Of a DNA stretch of 10,171 bases, positions 1-6,590 are shown piece after piece. Numbering within the stretch: position 1 is the stretch's first letter; the number at the start of each line of letters is the position of its first letter. A program made the position numbers and the translations under genes. This DNA is from JBOHCT01 sp050699055. Lineage in GTDB: Bacteria; Actinomycetota; Actinomycetes; Streptosporangiales; JBOHCT01. The stretch lies in the NCBI GenBank assembly GCA_050699055.1, contig JBOHCT010000162.1:1-10171 (forward strand). The letters run 5' to 3'. The notes under the pieces are model-generated. The model ran no database searches, was not told where the DNA came from, and saw only the letters and a program-made list of their open reading frames with translations.

Positions 1-1
1 C

Positions 2-301
2 CTCTACCCGCTGCCGCCCGGCTGGGTGGACGAGCTGCGGCCCGACACGGTGGTCTGCCGCTGCGAGGACGTCACGTGGGACAGGGTGCGTGCCGCGGTC
101 GCCGACGGCGCGTACGACATGCGCTCGCTGAAGGGCCTGACCCGCTGCGGCATGGGCTACTGCCAGGGACGCGTCTGCGGCTCGCCGCTGCAATGCGCGC
201 TTGCCGAGCTGACCGGCCGCGGTCCCGCCGACGTGGGGGACCTGCACAAGCGGACGATCGCCACCCCGGTGCCGCTGAGTGATCTCACCGAGCTGACCTG
301 A
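2..301 (+). CDS. FAD-dependent oxidoreductase, C-terminal BFD-like [2Fe-2S] domain (5' partial)
   Basis: The reading frame is open from the window edge to a TGA at 299-301, so only the last 99 residues are seen. They contain Cys-Arg-Cys (codons 56-64) and, 32 residues later, CQGRVC (codons 161-178), giving CxC-x32-CxxxxC preceded by the TRCGMGYCQGR context. This is the usual [2Fe-2S] ligand pattern of the BFD-like domain at the C-terminus of FAD/NAD(P)-binding amino-acid or opine oxidase/dehydrogenase subunits (the HcnB/OoxA-like group). An extra Cys (codon 146) sits just before GMGYC. The domain would relay electrons from the flavin to a partner subunit or acceptor. The FAD part and substrate specificity lie outside the window, so the substrate cannot be named. 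A GTG at 26 is in frame but is internal to the domain, not a likely start. The next gene begins 84 bp downstream with its own promoter-like sequence, so this is probably the end of a separate operon. Confidence 0.8.
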   Translation, partial: LYPLPPGWVDELRPDTVVCRCEDVTWDRVRAAVADGAYDMRSLKGLTRCGMGYCQGRVCGSPLQCALAELTGRGPADVGDLHKRTIATPVPLSDLTELT

Positions 302-363
302 CGGCCTCAGGTTCACCCCCGATTTGACTCGCTTGCCCGCGAGGCACAAACTAGGCCTGCTTG

Positions 364-381
364 TATACTCCATCTGGAGTA
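364..381 (+). promoter_or_regulatory. Probable -10 box (TATACT) and overlapping PadR operator palindrome
   Basis: Positions 366-381 form a perfect inverted repeat, TACTCCA-TC-TGGAGTA (7-bp arms, 2-bp centre). It overlaps a good -10 hexamer, TATACT (364-369), and contains the ribosome binding site GGAG (376-379), which lies 6 nt before the GTG at 386. A TTGACT at 324-329 is too far away to be the matching -35; the hexamer at the expected distance is poor. A repressor bound here would block both transcription and translation. PadR proteins typically bind short dyads in their own promoters, so autoregulation by the downstream gene is inferred, not shown. Confidence 0.6.
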
Positions 382-385
382 ACCC

Positions 386-1009
386 GTGTCGATTAATCCT
401 CCGCCTCGGCTGACGCCGCTCGGGGTGGCCGTGCTCGAGCTGCTGCACGAGCGGCCGATGCATCCCTACGAGATGCACCAGCTCACCCGCGACCGCCACA
501 CCGACCAGGTCGTCAAGATCAAGGCAGGTTCCCTTTACCACACGGTCGAGCGGTTGCAACAGCAAGGGCTCATCGAGCCGGTGGAGACCAGCCGCGAGGG
601 GCGCCGGCCCGAGCGCACCGTGTACGCGATCACCGGCGACGGCCGCGACGCGTTCGCGAGCACGCTGAGCGACATGTTGCGCGAGCCGGTCCGCGAGTAC
701 CCCGTGTTCGCGGCCGCGGCGGCGTTCATGCACACGCTTCCCCGTGACGAGGTCATCCAGTTGCTGGCACGCCGCGCCGTCCGCCTCGAAGGCGAGATCG
801 CGGCCTTCAACACCGTGCTGGAGGGGCTCGTGCGCGGGGGACTGTCGCGGCTGCACGTGGTCGAGGTCGAGTACCTGCAGGCGCTGCGCAGGGCCGAGCT
901 CGACTGGGTGCGGTCGGTCCTCGACGACCTGCGTTCCGGGCGGCTCAGGTGGCTGGTCGGCCAGGGGGAGCGGGAGAACGGCGAGGGCCGAGAGGAGACG
1001 GGCGCGTGA
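386..1009 (+). CDS. PadR family transcriptional regulator
   Basis: A 207-residue protein with an N-terminal winged helix (about residues 8-90): LTPLGVAVLELL helix, HPYEMHQL, the recognition-helix/wing run AGSLYHTVERLQQQGLIEP, and the wing ending RRPERTVYAIT. This run is the hallmark of PadR (phenolic acid/multidrug-type repressors). Residues ~95-190 are predicted helical and fit the C-terminal dimerisation domain of the long PadR subfamily; the last ~15 residues are charged and probably disordered. The GTG at 386 is chosen because GGAG lies 6 nt upstream and the palindrome covers the site. Its stop overlaps the GTG of the efflux gene by 4 nt, so the two are co-translated. The expected role is ligand-relieved repression of itself and the pump; the ligand is unknown. 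Confidence 0.92.
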   Translation: MSINPPPRLTPLGVAVLELLHERPMHPYEMHQLTRDRHTDQVVKIKAGSLYHTVERLQQQGLIEPVETSREGRRPERTVYAITGDGRDAFASTLSDMLREPVREYPVFAAAAAFMHTLPRDEVIQLLARRAVRLEGEIAAFNTVLEGLVRGGLSRLHVVEVEYLQALRRAELDWVRSVLDDLRSGRLRWLVGQGERENGEGREETGA

Positions 1010-2631
1010 CCAAGCTGCGCGGCAACCCCTGGGCCGTGCTGATGTCGCTCTGCCTGGGCTTCTTCATGATCCTGCTCGACGTGACGATCGTGAACATCGC
1101 GATCCCGTCGATCATGGACGGTTTGGGCGCCACGCTGGACCAGATCCTGTGGGTGCTGGACGCCTATATCCTCGTCTACGCCGTTCTGCTCATCACGGCC
1201 GGCCGCCTGGGCGACATCGTCGGCCCGCGCAACCTGTTCCTCGCGGGCATGGCGGTGTTCGTCCTCGCCTCGGCGTGGTGCGGGCTGGCCCAGGACCCGT
1301 CCCAGCTGATCGTCGCCCGCGCGGTCCAGGGCGTCGGCGCGGCCCTGCTGACCCCGCAGACGCTGACGATGATCACCGCGATCTTCCCCACCGACCGGCG
1401 TGGCGCGGCCATGGGCGTGTGGGGAGCGGTCGCGGGGGTCGCGACGATCGCGGGGCCGACCCTCGGCGGGCTCATCGTCACTGACTGGAGCTGGCGTGGC
1501 ATCTTCTACGTGAACGTGCCGATCGGCGTAGTGGCGTTCACGCTGGCGGCCCTCATCATCCCCGACCTGCGGCCGGGGCGCAGGCACCGGCTCGACGCGC
1601 CCGGCGTCGTGCTCGCGACGGCGGGCCTGTTCGCCATCGTCTTCGGCCTCGTCGAGGGCCAGCGCTACCACTGGGGAAGGGTCTGGGCCTTCGTCACCAT
1701 CCCGGAGATCATCGCGGCCGGCGTGGTGCTGCTGGTGGTCTTCGTCATCGTGCAGCGGTTCGAGAAGCGCGAACCGCTGCTGCCGTTCGCGGTACTGCGG
1801 GACCGCAACTTCTCGGTGTTGAACGTCGTCGGGATGGCCCTCCAGTTCGCCATGCTCGGCCTGTTCTTCCCGCTCACCATCTACTTCCAGTCCGTGTTGG
1901 GTCTCTCCGCGCTCGCGGCCGGCCTCACCATGGCACCGATGCCGCTGGTGTCCATGCTTGTCGCGCCGTACAGCGGCCGGCTCGCCGACCGCGTCGGAGG
2001 CAAGTACGTGCTGATGCCGGGCCTCGCGCTCTTCGCGTGCGGCATGGGGTTGATCATCGGGACCGCACACGTCGACACGTGGCGGTGGAGCTTCCTGCCA
2101 GGCCTGCTGGTCGCCGGGCTCGGCATGGGGTGCATCTTCGCGCCGCTCAACGCCGAGGCCATGCGGGGCATCGAGCCGCGGCTGGCGGGTGCCGCCTCCG
2201 GGCTACTCAACACCAGCCGGCAGCTCGGCGGCGTCGTCGGGAGCGCGGCGGTCGGCGCGTTGCTGCAGAACCGGCTCGCGGCGTCCCTGTACGACGAGGC
2301 GGTCGACCACGCCTCGGGGTTGCCGGCACCCTTCCGCGGCCAGTTCGTCGACGGTTTCCGCCATGCGGCGCGAAGCGGCCTCGAGGTCGGCGGCGGGCAG
2401 GCCGCGGGCCTGCACGTGCCTCAGGGGTTGCCACCCCAGGTGGCCGAGCAGCTGCGCCACCTCGGCCTTCTCGTCTTCCAGCACGGGTACGTCGACGCGA
2501 TGCGCCCGACCCTCGTTCTCCCGGTCGCGGTCCTTGTCCTCGCGGCTGTCTGCTGCCTGGCGCTGCGGCGGCGTCGGCGGGTAGGGCAGCCGGCCGAAGG
2601 AACCGAGGACGCCGCGCTGGTAGGGGACTGA
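1006..2631 (+). CDS. MFS drug efflux transporter, DHA2 (EmrB/QacA) family
   Basis: A 541-residue, strongly hydrophobic protein fitting the 14-TM proton-antiporter family that exports drugs. Visible motifs: the TM1 motif LLDVTIVNIAIP with Asp25 (14-TM family motif), the loop 2-3 motif GRLGDIVGPR (residues 66-75), QGVGAALLTPQTLTM, the antiporter-type stretch AGPTLGGLI, and WRGIFYVNVPIG, all typical of EmrB/QacA. A hydrophilic stretch of about 75 residues (near 425-500, between the last two TM segments) is common in actinobacterial members. The open frame extends upstream to 949, but the GTG at 1006 is preferred: it overlaps the padR stop (GTGA), has AGGAGA 8 nt upstream, and starts just before TM1. 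Operon position behind padR suggests inducible export of a toxic compound; the substrate cannot be read from sequence. Confidence 0.93.
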   Translation: MTKLRGNPWAVLMSLCLGFFMILLDVTIVNIAIPSIMDGLGATLDQILWVLDAYILVYAVLLITAGRLGDIVGPRNLFLAGMAVFVLASAWCGLAQDPSQLIVARAVQGVGAALLTPQTLTMITAIFPTDRRGAAMGVWGAVAGVATIAGPTLGGLIVTDWSWRGIFYVNVPIGVVAFTLAALIIPDLRPGRRHRLDAPGVVLATAGLFAIVFGLVEGQRYHWGRVWAFVTIPEIIAAGVVLLVVFVIVQRFEKREPLLPFAVLRDRNFSVLNVVGMALQFAMLGLFFPLTIYFQSVLGLSALAAGLTMAPMPLVSMLVAPYSGRLADRVGGKYVLMPGLALFACGMGLIIGTAHVDTWRWSFLPGLLVAGLGMGCIFAPLNAEAMRGIEPRLAGAASGLLNTSRQLGGVVGSAAVGALLQNRLAASLYDEAVDHASGLPAPFRGQFVDGFRHAARSGLEVGGGQAAGLHVPQGLPPQVAEQLRHLGLLVFQHGYVDAMRPTLVLPVAVLVLAAVCCLALRRRRRVGQPAEGTEDAALVGD

Positions 2632-2646
2632 GCTACCTGAGCTACC
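2629..2646 (+). repeat. Tandem 9-bp repeat at the efflux gene stop codon
   Basis: TGAGCTACC occurs twice back to back (2629-2637 and 2638-2646). The first copy begins with the stop codon of the transporter gene. It looks like a small slippage duplication; no function is assigned. Confidence 0.7.
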
Positions 2647-2698
2647 CGTGATGCGTCACGCCGCCACGGCGACGAACCAGCGTCCTTCATGCAGGACG
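2647..2698. terminator. Possible hairpins between convergent genes
   Basis: Two short dyads lie where the efflux gene (plus) and the HTH-nucleotidyltransferase/HEPN remnant (minus) converge: CGTGA-TGCG-TCACG (2647-2660) and CGTCCT-TCATGC-AGGACG (2681-2698). Stems are only 5 and 6 bp and there is no T-tract, so a terminator role is tentative. I see no other gene between 2632 and 2686. Confidence 0.3.
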
Positions 2699-2797
2699 TC
2701 GCCTCCGCTCGGCCAGCGTGGCGTCGGCGACGACTTGCGTCAGCTCCCGTCGTTGGATCATGCCGAGAATCTCTTCTCGGCCGCGGGCCCAGCTCAT
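2687..2797 (-). pseudogene. Truncated HEPN-domain protein remnant (partner of the nucleotidyltransferase)
   Basis: The ATG at 2797 overlaps the TGA of the upstream HTH-nucleotidyltransferase gene (ATGA), the normal arrangement for a translationally coupled partner. The frame encodes 36 codons beginning MSWARGREEILGMIQRREL and then QVVADATLAE, resembling the N-terminus of the small HEPN-type proteins that accompany such nucleotidyltransferases in actinomycetes (as I remember the family; no alignment was run). After ~30 residues it becomes Arg-rich and stops at 2687, whereas a HEPN domain needs over 100 residues and its RxxxxH motif is absent. The pair is therefore probably broken by deletion. 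A different frame just downstream ends LHEGRWFVAVAA-stop, possibly another scrap, which I cannot identify. Confidence 0.5.
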
Positions 2798-3399
2798 CGC
2801 ACCCCTGCCGAGGTGGAAGGACGAGAGGGCTCGATCACGGGGACCCGCGGCCTCTTGCGTAGCTCGTCAAGGAACCCCTCATCACCGGACCGCCACCGCC
2901 CCGGAGACACCACGACCGTATTGACGTCGCGACCCAGCCTGTCCCTGGCACGACCTGTTGCGTCATGCAGGTCATCACGATCGGGACGGCCGACGATAAG
3001 CAGGTCGATGTCCACCGGAGACGGACCTAGTTCGCCGAGCATGCGCGCCGCCCACGAGCCGAAGACAGCGGCGTAGTCGATGCCGTCCAGCCCGGTCAGC
3101 TCTTCGGCGAGGACTTGCGCTGGACCCAGCGTGATCGTGACGAGGTCGGTCAGTGCTTGATAGAAGGGCGCGGCAGCATTCGCGCTGACGAGCTTGGTAC
3201 GTCCGACTCTGCGGCTGCGCAGGACAGCGGCCCGTTCCAGGCGAGCGACCTCACGGGTCATGTTGCCGCTGTCGGTCCCCACCGCGGTTGCGAGCTCAGC
3301 GACGGAGTACTCGCCGCCCCCGATGTAGGTATGTGCGAGTACCGCCGTCGTGAGCCGTGACCGAAAGATCGGAAGAATGGGAGGCGCGGGGCGCTGCAC
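2794..3399 (-). CDS. Winged-helix / minimal nucleotidyltransferase fusion protein
   Basis: A 201-residue protein. Residues ~10-72 form a winged helix (LPIFRSRL, EYSVAELATAVG, NMTREVARLERAAVLRSRRVGR) of ArsR/MarR-like type. Residues ~92-170 contain the polymerase-beta-type nucleotidyltransferase core: Gly114-Ser115 of the GS motif, then Asp130-x-Asp132 in VDIDLLIVG. The usual third acidic residue is not evident (the matching strand reads RDVNTVVVSP), so catalysis is uncertain. Such proteins are usually paired with a HEPN protein in MNT-HEPN modules, some of which are toxin-antitoxin systems where the nucleotidyltransferase modifies the HEPN toxin; here the partner looks truncated. The GTG at 3399 is chosen because GGAGGAG (3405-3411) lies 5 nt upstream. 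An in-frame GTG at 3438 would add 13 residues without a clear ribosome binding site. Confidence 0.82.
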   Translation of the reverse strand: MQRPAPPILPIFRSRLTTAVLAHTYIGGGEYSVAELATAVGTDSGNMTREVARLERAAVLRSRRVGRTKLVSANAAAPFYQALTDLVTITLGPAQVLAEELTGLDGIDYAAVFGSWAARMLGELGPSPVDIDLLIVGRPDRDDLHDATGRARDRLGRDVNTVVVSPGRWRSGDEGFLDELRKRPRVPVIEPSRPSTSAGVR

Positions 3400-3452
3400 G
3401 TCTGCTCCTCCACTCGGAACGCGTAGTGGTGCGGCCACGCGCCGTACTCTAC

Positions 3453-3475
3453 TGTCAAAGACACAGGAAATCCTG
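3453..3475 (-). promoter_or_regulatory. Possible -35 box and dyad upstream of the HTH-nucleotidyltransferase
   Basis: On the minus strand a perfect TTGACA (3458-3453) lies about 50 bp before the start, without a convincing -10 at the usual distance. Just upstream is the dyad CAGGA-AA-TCCTG (3464-3475). Because the protein carries a DNA-binding domain, the dyad could be an autoregulatory operator. Nothing else is recognisable in the 234-bp divergent gap up to rlmN. Confidence 0.3.
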
Positions 3476-3616
3476 CGCTATTGGCAGCATGAGCATGTCG
3501 CGTCTTGGACGTTGGGCGGCTCAGGGCGACGGCCGCGCTCGTAGCCCGCGCGCATCTGCTCGCTCACGACGCCGAGAGTCGACACGGGCCGAGCGTACCC
3601 GGCGGCCCCGAGCGCA

Positions 3617-3627
3617 TAGCCTTGGGA
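3617..3627 (+). promoter_or_regulatory. Possible rlmN -10 box and short ribosome binding site
   Basis: TAGCCT (3617-3622) fits the loose actinobacterial TANNNT -10, and GGGA (3624-3627) lies 6 nt before the rlmN ATG. If this -10 is used, the leader would be only a few nucleotides. No -35 is evident. Confidence 0.3.
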
Positions 3628-3633
3628 ACCGCC

Positions 3634-4734
3634 ATGGCCACTCCGCTCACGTTCATCGCGCCGCGGCGCGCGAAGCCGCCGCGCCACCTCGCCGACCTCT
3701 CGCCGGATGAGCGGCGGGCCGTGATCGCGGAGCTCGGGGAGGAGCCGTATCGGGCAAGCCAGCTCTCCCGCCACTACTTCGGCCGGCTGACCCGCGACCC
3801 GGCGGCGATGACCGACCTCCCCGCGCAGACTCGTGACCGCCTCGCCGAGTCCATGCTGCCGCCGCTGCTCACCGCCGTACGCCACCAGTCCTGCGACGGC
3901 GGGACGACGCGCAAGACGGTGTGGCGGGCGTTCGACGGCGCGCTGGTCGAGTCGGTGCTCATGCGTTACCCGGACCGCGTGACCATGTGCGTGTCCAGCC
4001 AGGCCGGCTGCGGTATGGGCTGCCCGTTCTGCGCGACCGGACAGGCGGGACTGACCCGCAACCTCTCCGCGGCCGAGATCGTGGAGCAGGTCGTCGCCGG
4101 GGCGCGGGACCTGGCCGCGGACGAGGTCCCTGGCGGACCCGGCAGAGTCAGCAACGTCGTGTTCATGGGCATGGGCGAGCCGCTCGCCAACTACCGTGCG
4201 GTACTAGGGACGCTGCGCCGCCTCACCGACCCCGTGCCAGACGGGCTCGGGCTATCCCAGCGCTCGGTCACGGTGTCGACGGTGGGGCTGGTGCCCGCCA
4301 TCCGGCGGCTGACGGACGAAGGGCTGAACGCGACGCTCGCGGTGTCTCTGCACGCCCCCGACGACGAGCTGCGCGACACCCTCGTGCCTGTCAACACCCG
4401 CTGGAAGGTCGCCGAGGTGCTCGACGCGGGCTGGGCGTACGCCGAACGGACGCGGCGGCGGGTCTCGATCGAGTACGCGCTCATCCGGGACGTCAACGAC
4501 CAGCCCTGGCGCGCGGACCTGCTCGCGGAGCTTCTGGCGGGACACCTGGTACACGTCAACCTGATTCCGCTGAACCCAACCCCGGGCTCGGTATGGACGG
4601 CGTCACGCCAGGACGACGAGCGGGAGTTCGTACGACGTCTGGAGCGGCGCGGCGTGGCCGTGACCGTACGCGACACCCGGGGCCGGGAGATCGACGGCGC
4701 CTGCGGGCAGCTCGCCGCGTCCACCATCGCTTAG
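3634..4734 (+). CDS. rlmN: 23S rRNA (adenine2503-C2)-methyltransferase RlmN
   Basis: A 366-residue radical-SAM enzyme that methylates C2 of A2503 in 23S rRNA (in E. coli also A37 of some tRNAs). Visible features: an N-terminal accessory domain (~15-85, with YRASQLSRHYFGRL), the 4Fe-4S motif CGMGCPFC with Cys126, Cys130 and Cys133, MGMGEPLAN (the SAM-binding GEP region), and SLHAPDDELR. Cys119 (in MCVSSQ) and Cys357 (in DGACGQL) match the two mechanistic cysteines of E. coli RlmN (Cys118 and Cys355). All key residues are present, so it should be active. The frame is open back to 3505, but the ATG at 3634 is chosen from family length and the nearby GGGA. Cfr, the C8-methylating resistance relative, is unlikely given the normal rlmN-like length and motifs. 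Confidence 0.97.
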   Translation: MATPLTFIAPRRAKPPRHLADLSPDERRAVIAELGEEPYRASQLSRHYFGRLTRDPAAMTDLPAQTRDRLAESMLPPLLTAVRHQSCDGGTTRKTVWRAFDGALVESVLMRYPDRVTMCVSSQAGCGMGCPFCATGQAGLTRNLSAAEIVEQVVAGARDLAADEVPGGPGRVSNVVFMGMGEPLANYRAVLGTLRRLTDPVPDGLGLSQRSVTVSTVGLVPAIRRLTDEGLNATLAVSLHAPDDELRDTLVPVNTRWKVAEVLDAGWAYAERTRRRVSIEYALIRDVNDQPWRADLLAELLAGHLVHVNLIPLNPTPGSVWTASRQDDEREFVRRLERRGVAVTVRDTRGREIDGACGQLAASTIA

Positions 4735-4743
4735 CGCCTCCGC

Positions 4744-4758
4744 CCGGCCCCCCGCCGG
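4744..4758 (+). terminator. Weak hairpin after rlmN
   Basis: CCGGC-CCCCC-GCCGG forms a GC-only 5-bp stem with a 5-nt loop, 10 bp after the rlmN stop. There is no T-run after it, so termination is possible but not demonstrated. Confidence 0.3.
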
Positions 4759-4779
4759 CTGTGTGCAGTAGTCTTCGCG

Positions 4780-5036
4780 GTGGCGCGGACCAGCGCGTGC
4801 GGCCACCGTGGGTGCGTCGGGGTCCGACCGCAGCCGCTTCTCACGCTGGGATCGGGTGACATCGCCGACGGTGTGCTTGCACGCGTGGCCGGCGTGAAGA
4901 CGCGCGCGGGCGCGGTGCTGGACATCTTGTCGGACCGGCTGTCCGTGGCGTACTTTTCGTGGTCTACGTGCCGCTCGCGGTGCGAACGGGCTGCGCCGCC
5001 GCCGCGCCCGTCCCAGCGGAGGCCGTATGTCCGTGA
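4780..5036 (+). pseudogene. CDP-alcohol phosphatidyltransferase, frameshifted and truncated
   Basis: Codons 4858-4935 encode a perfect CDP-alcohol phosphatidyltransferase signature, DxxDGxxARx8GxxxDxxxD (DIADGVLAR, GVKTRAGAVLDILSD). The family makes phospholipids by transferring an alcohol to CDP-diacylglycerol in the membrane and is normally ~200 residues with about six TM segments. Here the membrane segments before the motif are not recognisable. After DRLSVAYF the frame turns into Arg/Pro-rich nonsense. Loss of one T in the TTTT run at 4954-4957 explains this: the -1 frame continues with a hydrophobic run, FVVYVPLAVR, and ends at TGA 5034-5036, overlapping the next gene's ATG at 5027 as a coupled gene would. 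Even repaired, the product would be ~85 residues, lacking the C-terminal half. The GTG at 4780 is only the nominal frame start. Confidence 0.7.
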
Positions 5037-5509
5037 TCGGAGCACTGGTCACTTACGGGACGTGCTTCGTCTCTGCGTTCGTGCCGGTGGTCAACGCCGA
5101 GGCGTACCTGCTCGGCGTCGCGGCCTTCACGGACGTGTCGAGCCTATGGGTCCTGGCGCTGATGGCCGCGTTGGGTCAGATGACCGGCAAGCTGGTCTTC
5201 TACTGCGTGGGGCGAGGGGCGCTCGCACTGCCCTGGGTCGCGCGCAAGGGCGAACGCGCCGGACGGTGGCGAGCGCGCCTTGAGGCGTGGCAGGCCCGCG
5301 CGAACGAGCATCGAGTGTGGGCGTTCGTGCTGGTCGCCGTCAGCGCGTTCATCGGCCTGCCGCCGTTCGCGTTGGTGAGCGTCCTCGCCGGTACCCTCCG
5401 CCTGCGCGCCCTGCTTTTCACCGTTCTCGGCCTCGCCGGCCGGTTCGCGCGCTTCTCTGTCGTCCTCGCCGTGCCCGGGTTGACGTCGGCACTCTTCGGC
5501 TGGCCGTAG
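5027..5509 (+). CDS. Small VTT/SNARE-associated (YqaA/DedA-like) membrane protein
   Basis: A 160-residue protein with four to five hydrophobic segments (~3-32, 40-65, 98-120, 122-150) separated by a basic cytoplasmic stretch (RKGERAGRWRARLEAW, ~72-90). The VTT-type features are an N-terminal re-entrant segment with FVPVVNAEAYLLG, a GQMTGK helix, GLPPFALVSVLAGTLRL, and a C-terminal helix with GRFARF. The family includes DedA and YqaA; DedA members move lipid carriers such as undecaprenyl phosphate across membranes, but the YqaA type is uncharacterised. GGAGG (5018-5022) lies 4 nt before the ATG. It overlaps the end of the broken CDP-alcohol phosphatidyltransferase, which suggests the two were once a membrane-lipid operon; this gene itself looks intact and near the usual YqaA length. 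Confidence 0.8.
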   Translation: MSVIGALVTYGTCFVSAFVPVVNAEAYLLGVAAFTDVSSLWVLALMAALGQMTGKLVFYCVGRGALALPWVARKGERAGRWRARLEAWQARANEHRVWAFVLVAVSAFIGLPPFALVSVLAGTLRLRALLFTVLGLAGRFARFSVVLAVPGLTSALFGWP

Positions 5510-5521
5510 GAACCTTGCTGG

Positions 5522-5597
5522 ACCAGTTCGGATTTCCGACGACGGCGGACGCGGTAGACGACGGCCAGCACACCAGACACCATCCAGCCGAACTGGT
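5522..5597. repeat. 10-bp inverted repeat in the convergent gap (ACCAGTTCGG / CCGAACTGGT)
   Basis: ACCAGTTCGG (5522-5531) and its exact reverse complement (5588-5597) flank 56 bp between the VTT gene (plus) and the kinase gene (minus). The spacing is long for a terminator and no T-run follows. The 124-bp gap 5510-5633 contains no supported gene; a short minus-strand frame (from ATG 5583, MVSGVLAVVYRVRRRRKSE) looks like a lone hydrophobic segment with a basic tail but runs into antisense of the VTT gene and has no family I recognise. Confidence 0.5.
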
Positions 5598-5633
5598 GCG
5601 GCTATTCCCTCCACCTCGACTACGCCGTCGCCG

Positions 5634-6590
5634 TCACGCTCGCCGCGCGCTCCCAGCGGCTCGGCGGGTGTCGGCGAAGGTAGGAATGTGGCCCGTCCCG
5701 CCTCGGCCGGCGAGCGAGAGCGAGGCCGCCGCCATGCCGTACCCGACGGCGTCGCGGAGCGTGTCGCCCAGCGCGCGGCGGGCGGTGACGGTGCCGGCGA
5801 ACACGTCCCCCGCACCGGTCTGGTCGACGAGGGCGGACGGAGGAACGGCGGGTAGGTGTACCGGCCCCTGGCCGTTCCCGCCGTCGAGCACGACCCCCTC
5901 GGCTCCGCAGGTCACCGCTACCGCGCGCGCCCCGAGGTCACGGCAGGCCTTGGCTGCGGCCACGGGGTCGTCGGTACCGAAGAAGGCTTGGGTCTCGCGC
6001 GCGCAGGCGGGAGTGACCAGCTCGGCGTAGGGCACGAGCTCGGCGAGCGCCCGCGCGGCCTCGGCCGGGGTCGTGAGGCGGGCACGGAAGTTGGGGTCGT
6101 ACACGAATCGCCGTGCCGCCCCGGCGGCCCGCAGGACAGCGGCGCGGGCGCTCGACGAGATCGCGGCCGTCACGCCCGTCGCGAGTACGGCTCCGACCGA
6201 GTCCAGCCCCACGGCGTCGACATCGGAAGGCTCGAGGGTGGAGCCGGCGCTGCCTCGCCGGACGTACACGAACTCCCGCTCGCCGCCCGGGTCGACGGAC
6301 AGGAAGTAGACGCCCTGCTGGCCGGGGACGCGGCGCACGAGCGCGGTGGAAACCCCAAGCTCGGCGACCCGCGCGGCGATGACCTCGCCCAGCTCGTCGT
6401 CGGCGACACGGGTGAGGAGAGCCGTCCGAGCCCCCGCGGCGGCGGCGGCCGCCGCCGCGTTGAGGGCGTCCCCCGAGACGCCGAGCCGCAGATCGCCGCC
6501 GCAGCGGAAGACGCCCTCGGACGACAGCTCGACGAGCACCTCGCCGATCACGACCACGTCAATGCCCTCCGGGGCATGATCCGCACTCAT
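5634..6590 (-). CDS. kdgK: PfkB-family sugar kinase, probable 2-keto-3-deoxygluconate (KDG) kinase
   Basis: A 318-residue ribokinase-like kinase. IGEVLVELSS at the N-terminus, GGDLRLGVSGDALNAAAAAAAAG (~34-56, split as GGD and GDALNA sugar-binding signature 1) and the C-terminal DQTGAGDVFAGTV (signature 2; Asp262 is the catalytic base) are all present. The GDALN form and LGVSTALVRRVPGQQGVYFL match KDG kinases better than ribo- or fructokinases. It would phosphorylate KDG made by the upstream dehydratase to KDPG for the Entner-Doudoroff aldolase. The ATG at 6590 overlaps the reductase stop (ATGA), indicating translational coupling. A GTG 33 nt further in, with GGAGGG 8 nt before it, is an alternative start that would leave the fold intact. 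It is the last gene of the operon. Specificity rests mostly on context. Confidence 0.85.
   Translation of the reverse strand: MSADHAPEGIDVVVIGEVLVELSSEGVFRCGGDLRLGVSGDALNAAAAAAAAGARTALLTRVADDELGEVIAARVAELGVSTALVRRVPGQQGVYFLSVDPGGEREFVYVRRGSAGSTLEPSDVDAVGLDSVGAVLATGVTAAISSSARAAVLRAAGAARRFVYDPNFRARLTTPAEAARALAELVPYAELVTPACARETQAFFGTDDPVAAAKACRDLGARAVAVTCGAEGVVLDGGNGQGPVHLPAVPPSALVDQTGAGDVFAGTVTARRALGDTLRDAVGYGMAAASLSLAGRGGTGHIPTFADTRRAAGSARRA

Noticed and set aside
535..2070. 511-codon minus-strand open frame across padR and the efflux gene
   Set aside because: The translation is His/Arg/Asp-rich with no family features and lies antisense to two clear genes; in DNA this GC-rich such shadow frames are expected.
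3505..3633. 43-residue N-terminal extension of RlmN
   Set aside because: No similarity to the RlmN N-terminus; the ATG at 3634 with GGGA upstream gives the usual family length.
3478..3885. 135-codon minus-strand frame overlapping the rlmN 5' end
   Set aside because: Arg/Gly-rich shadow of rlmN with no start signals and no family match.
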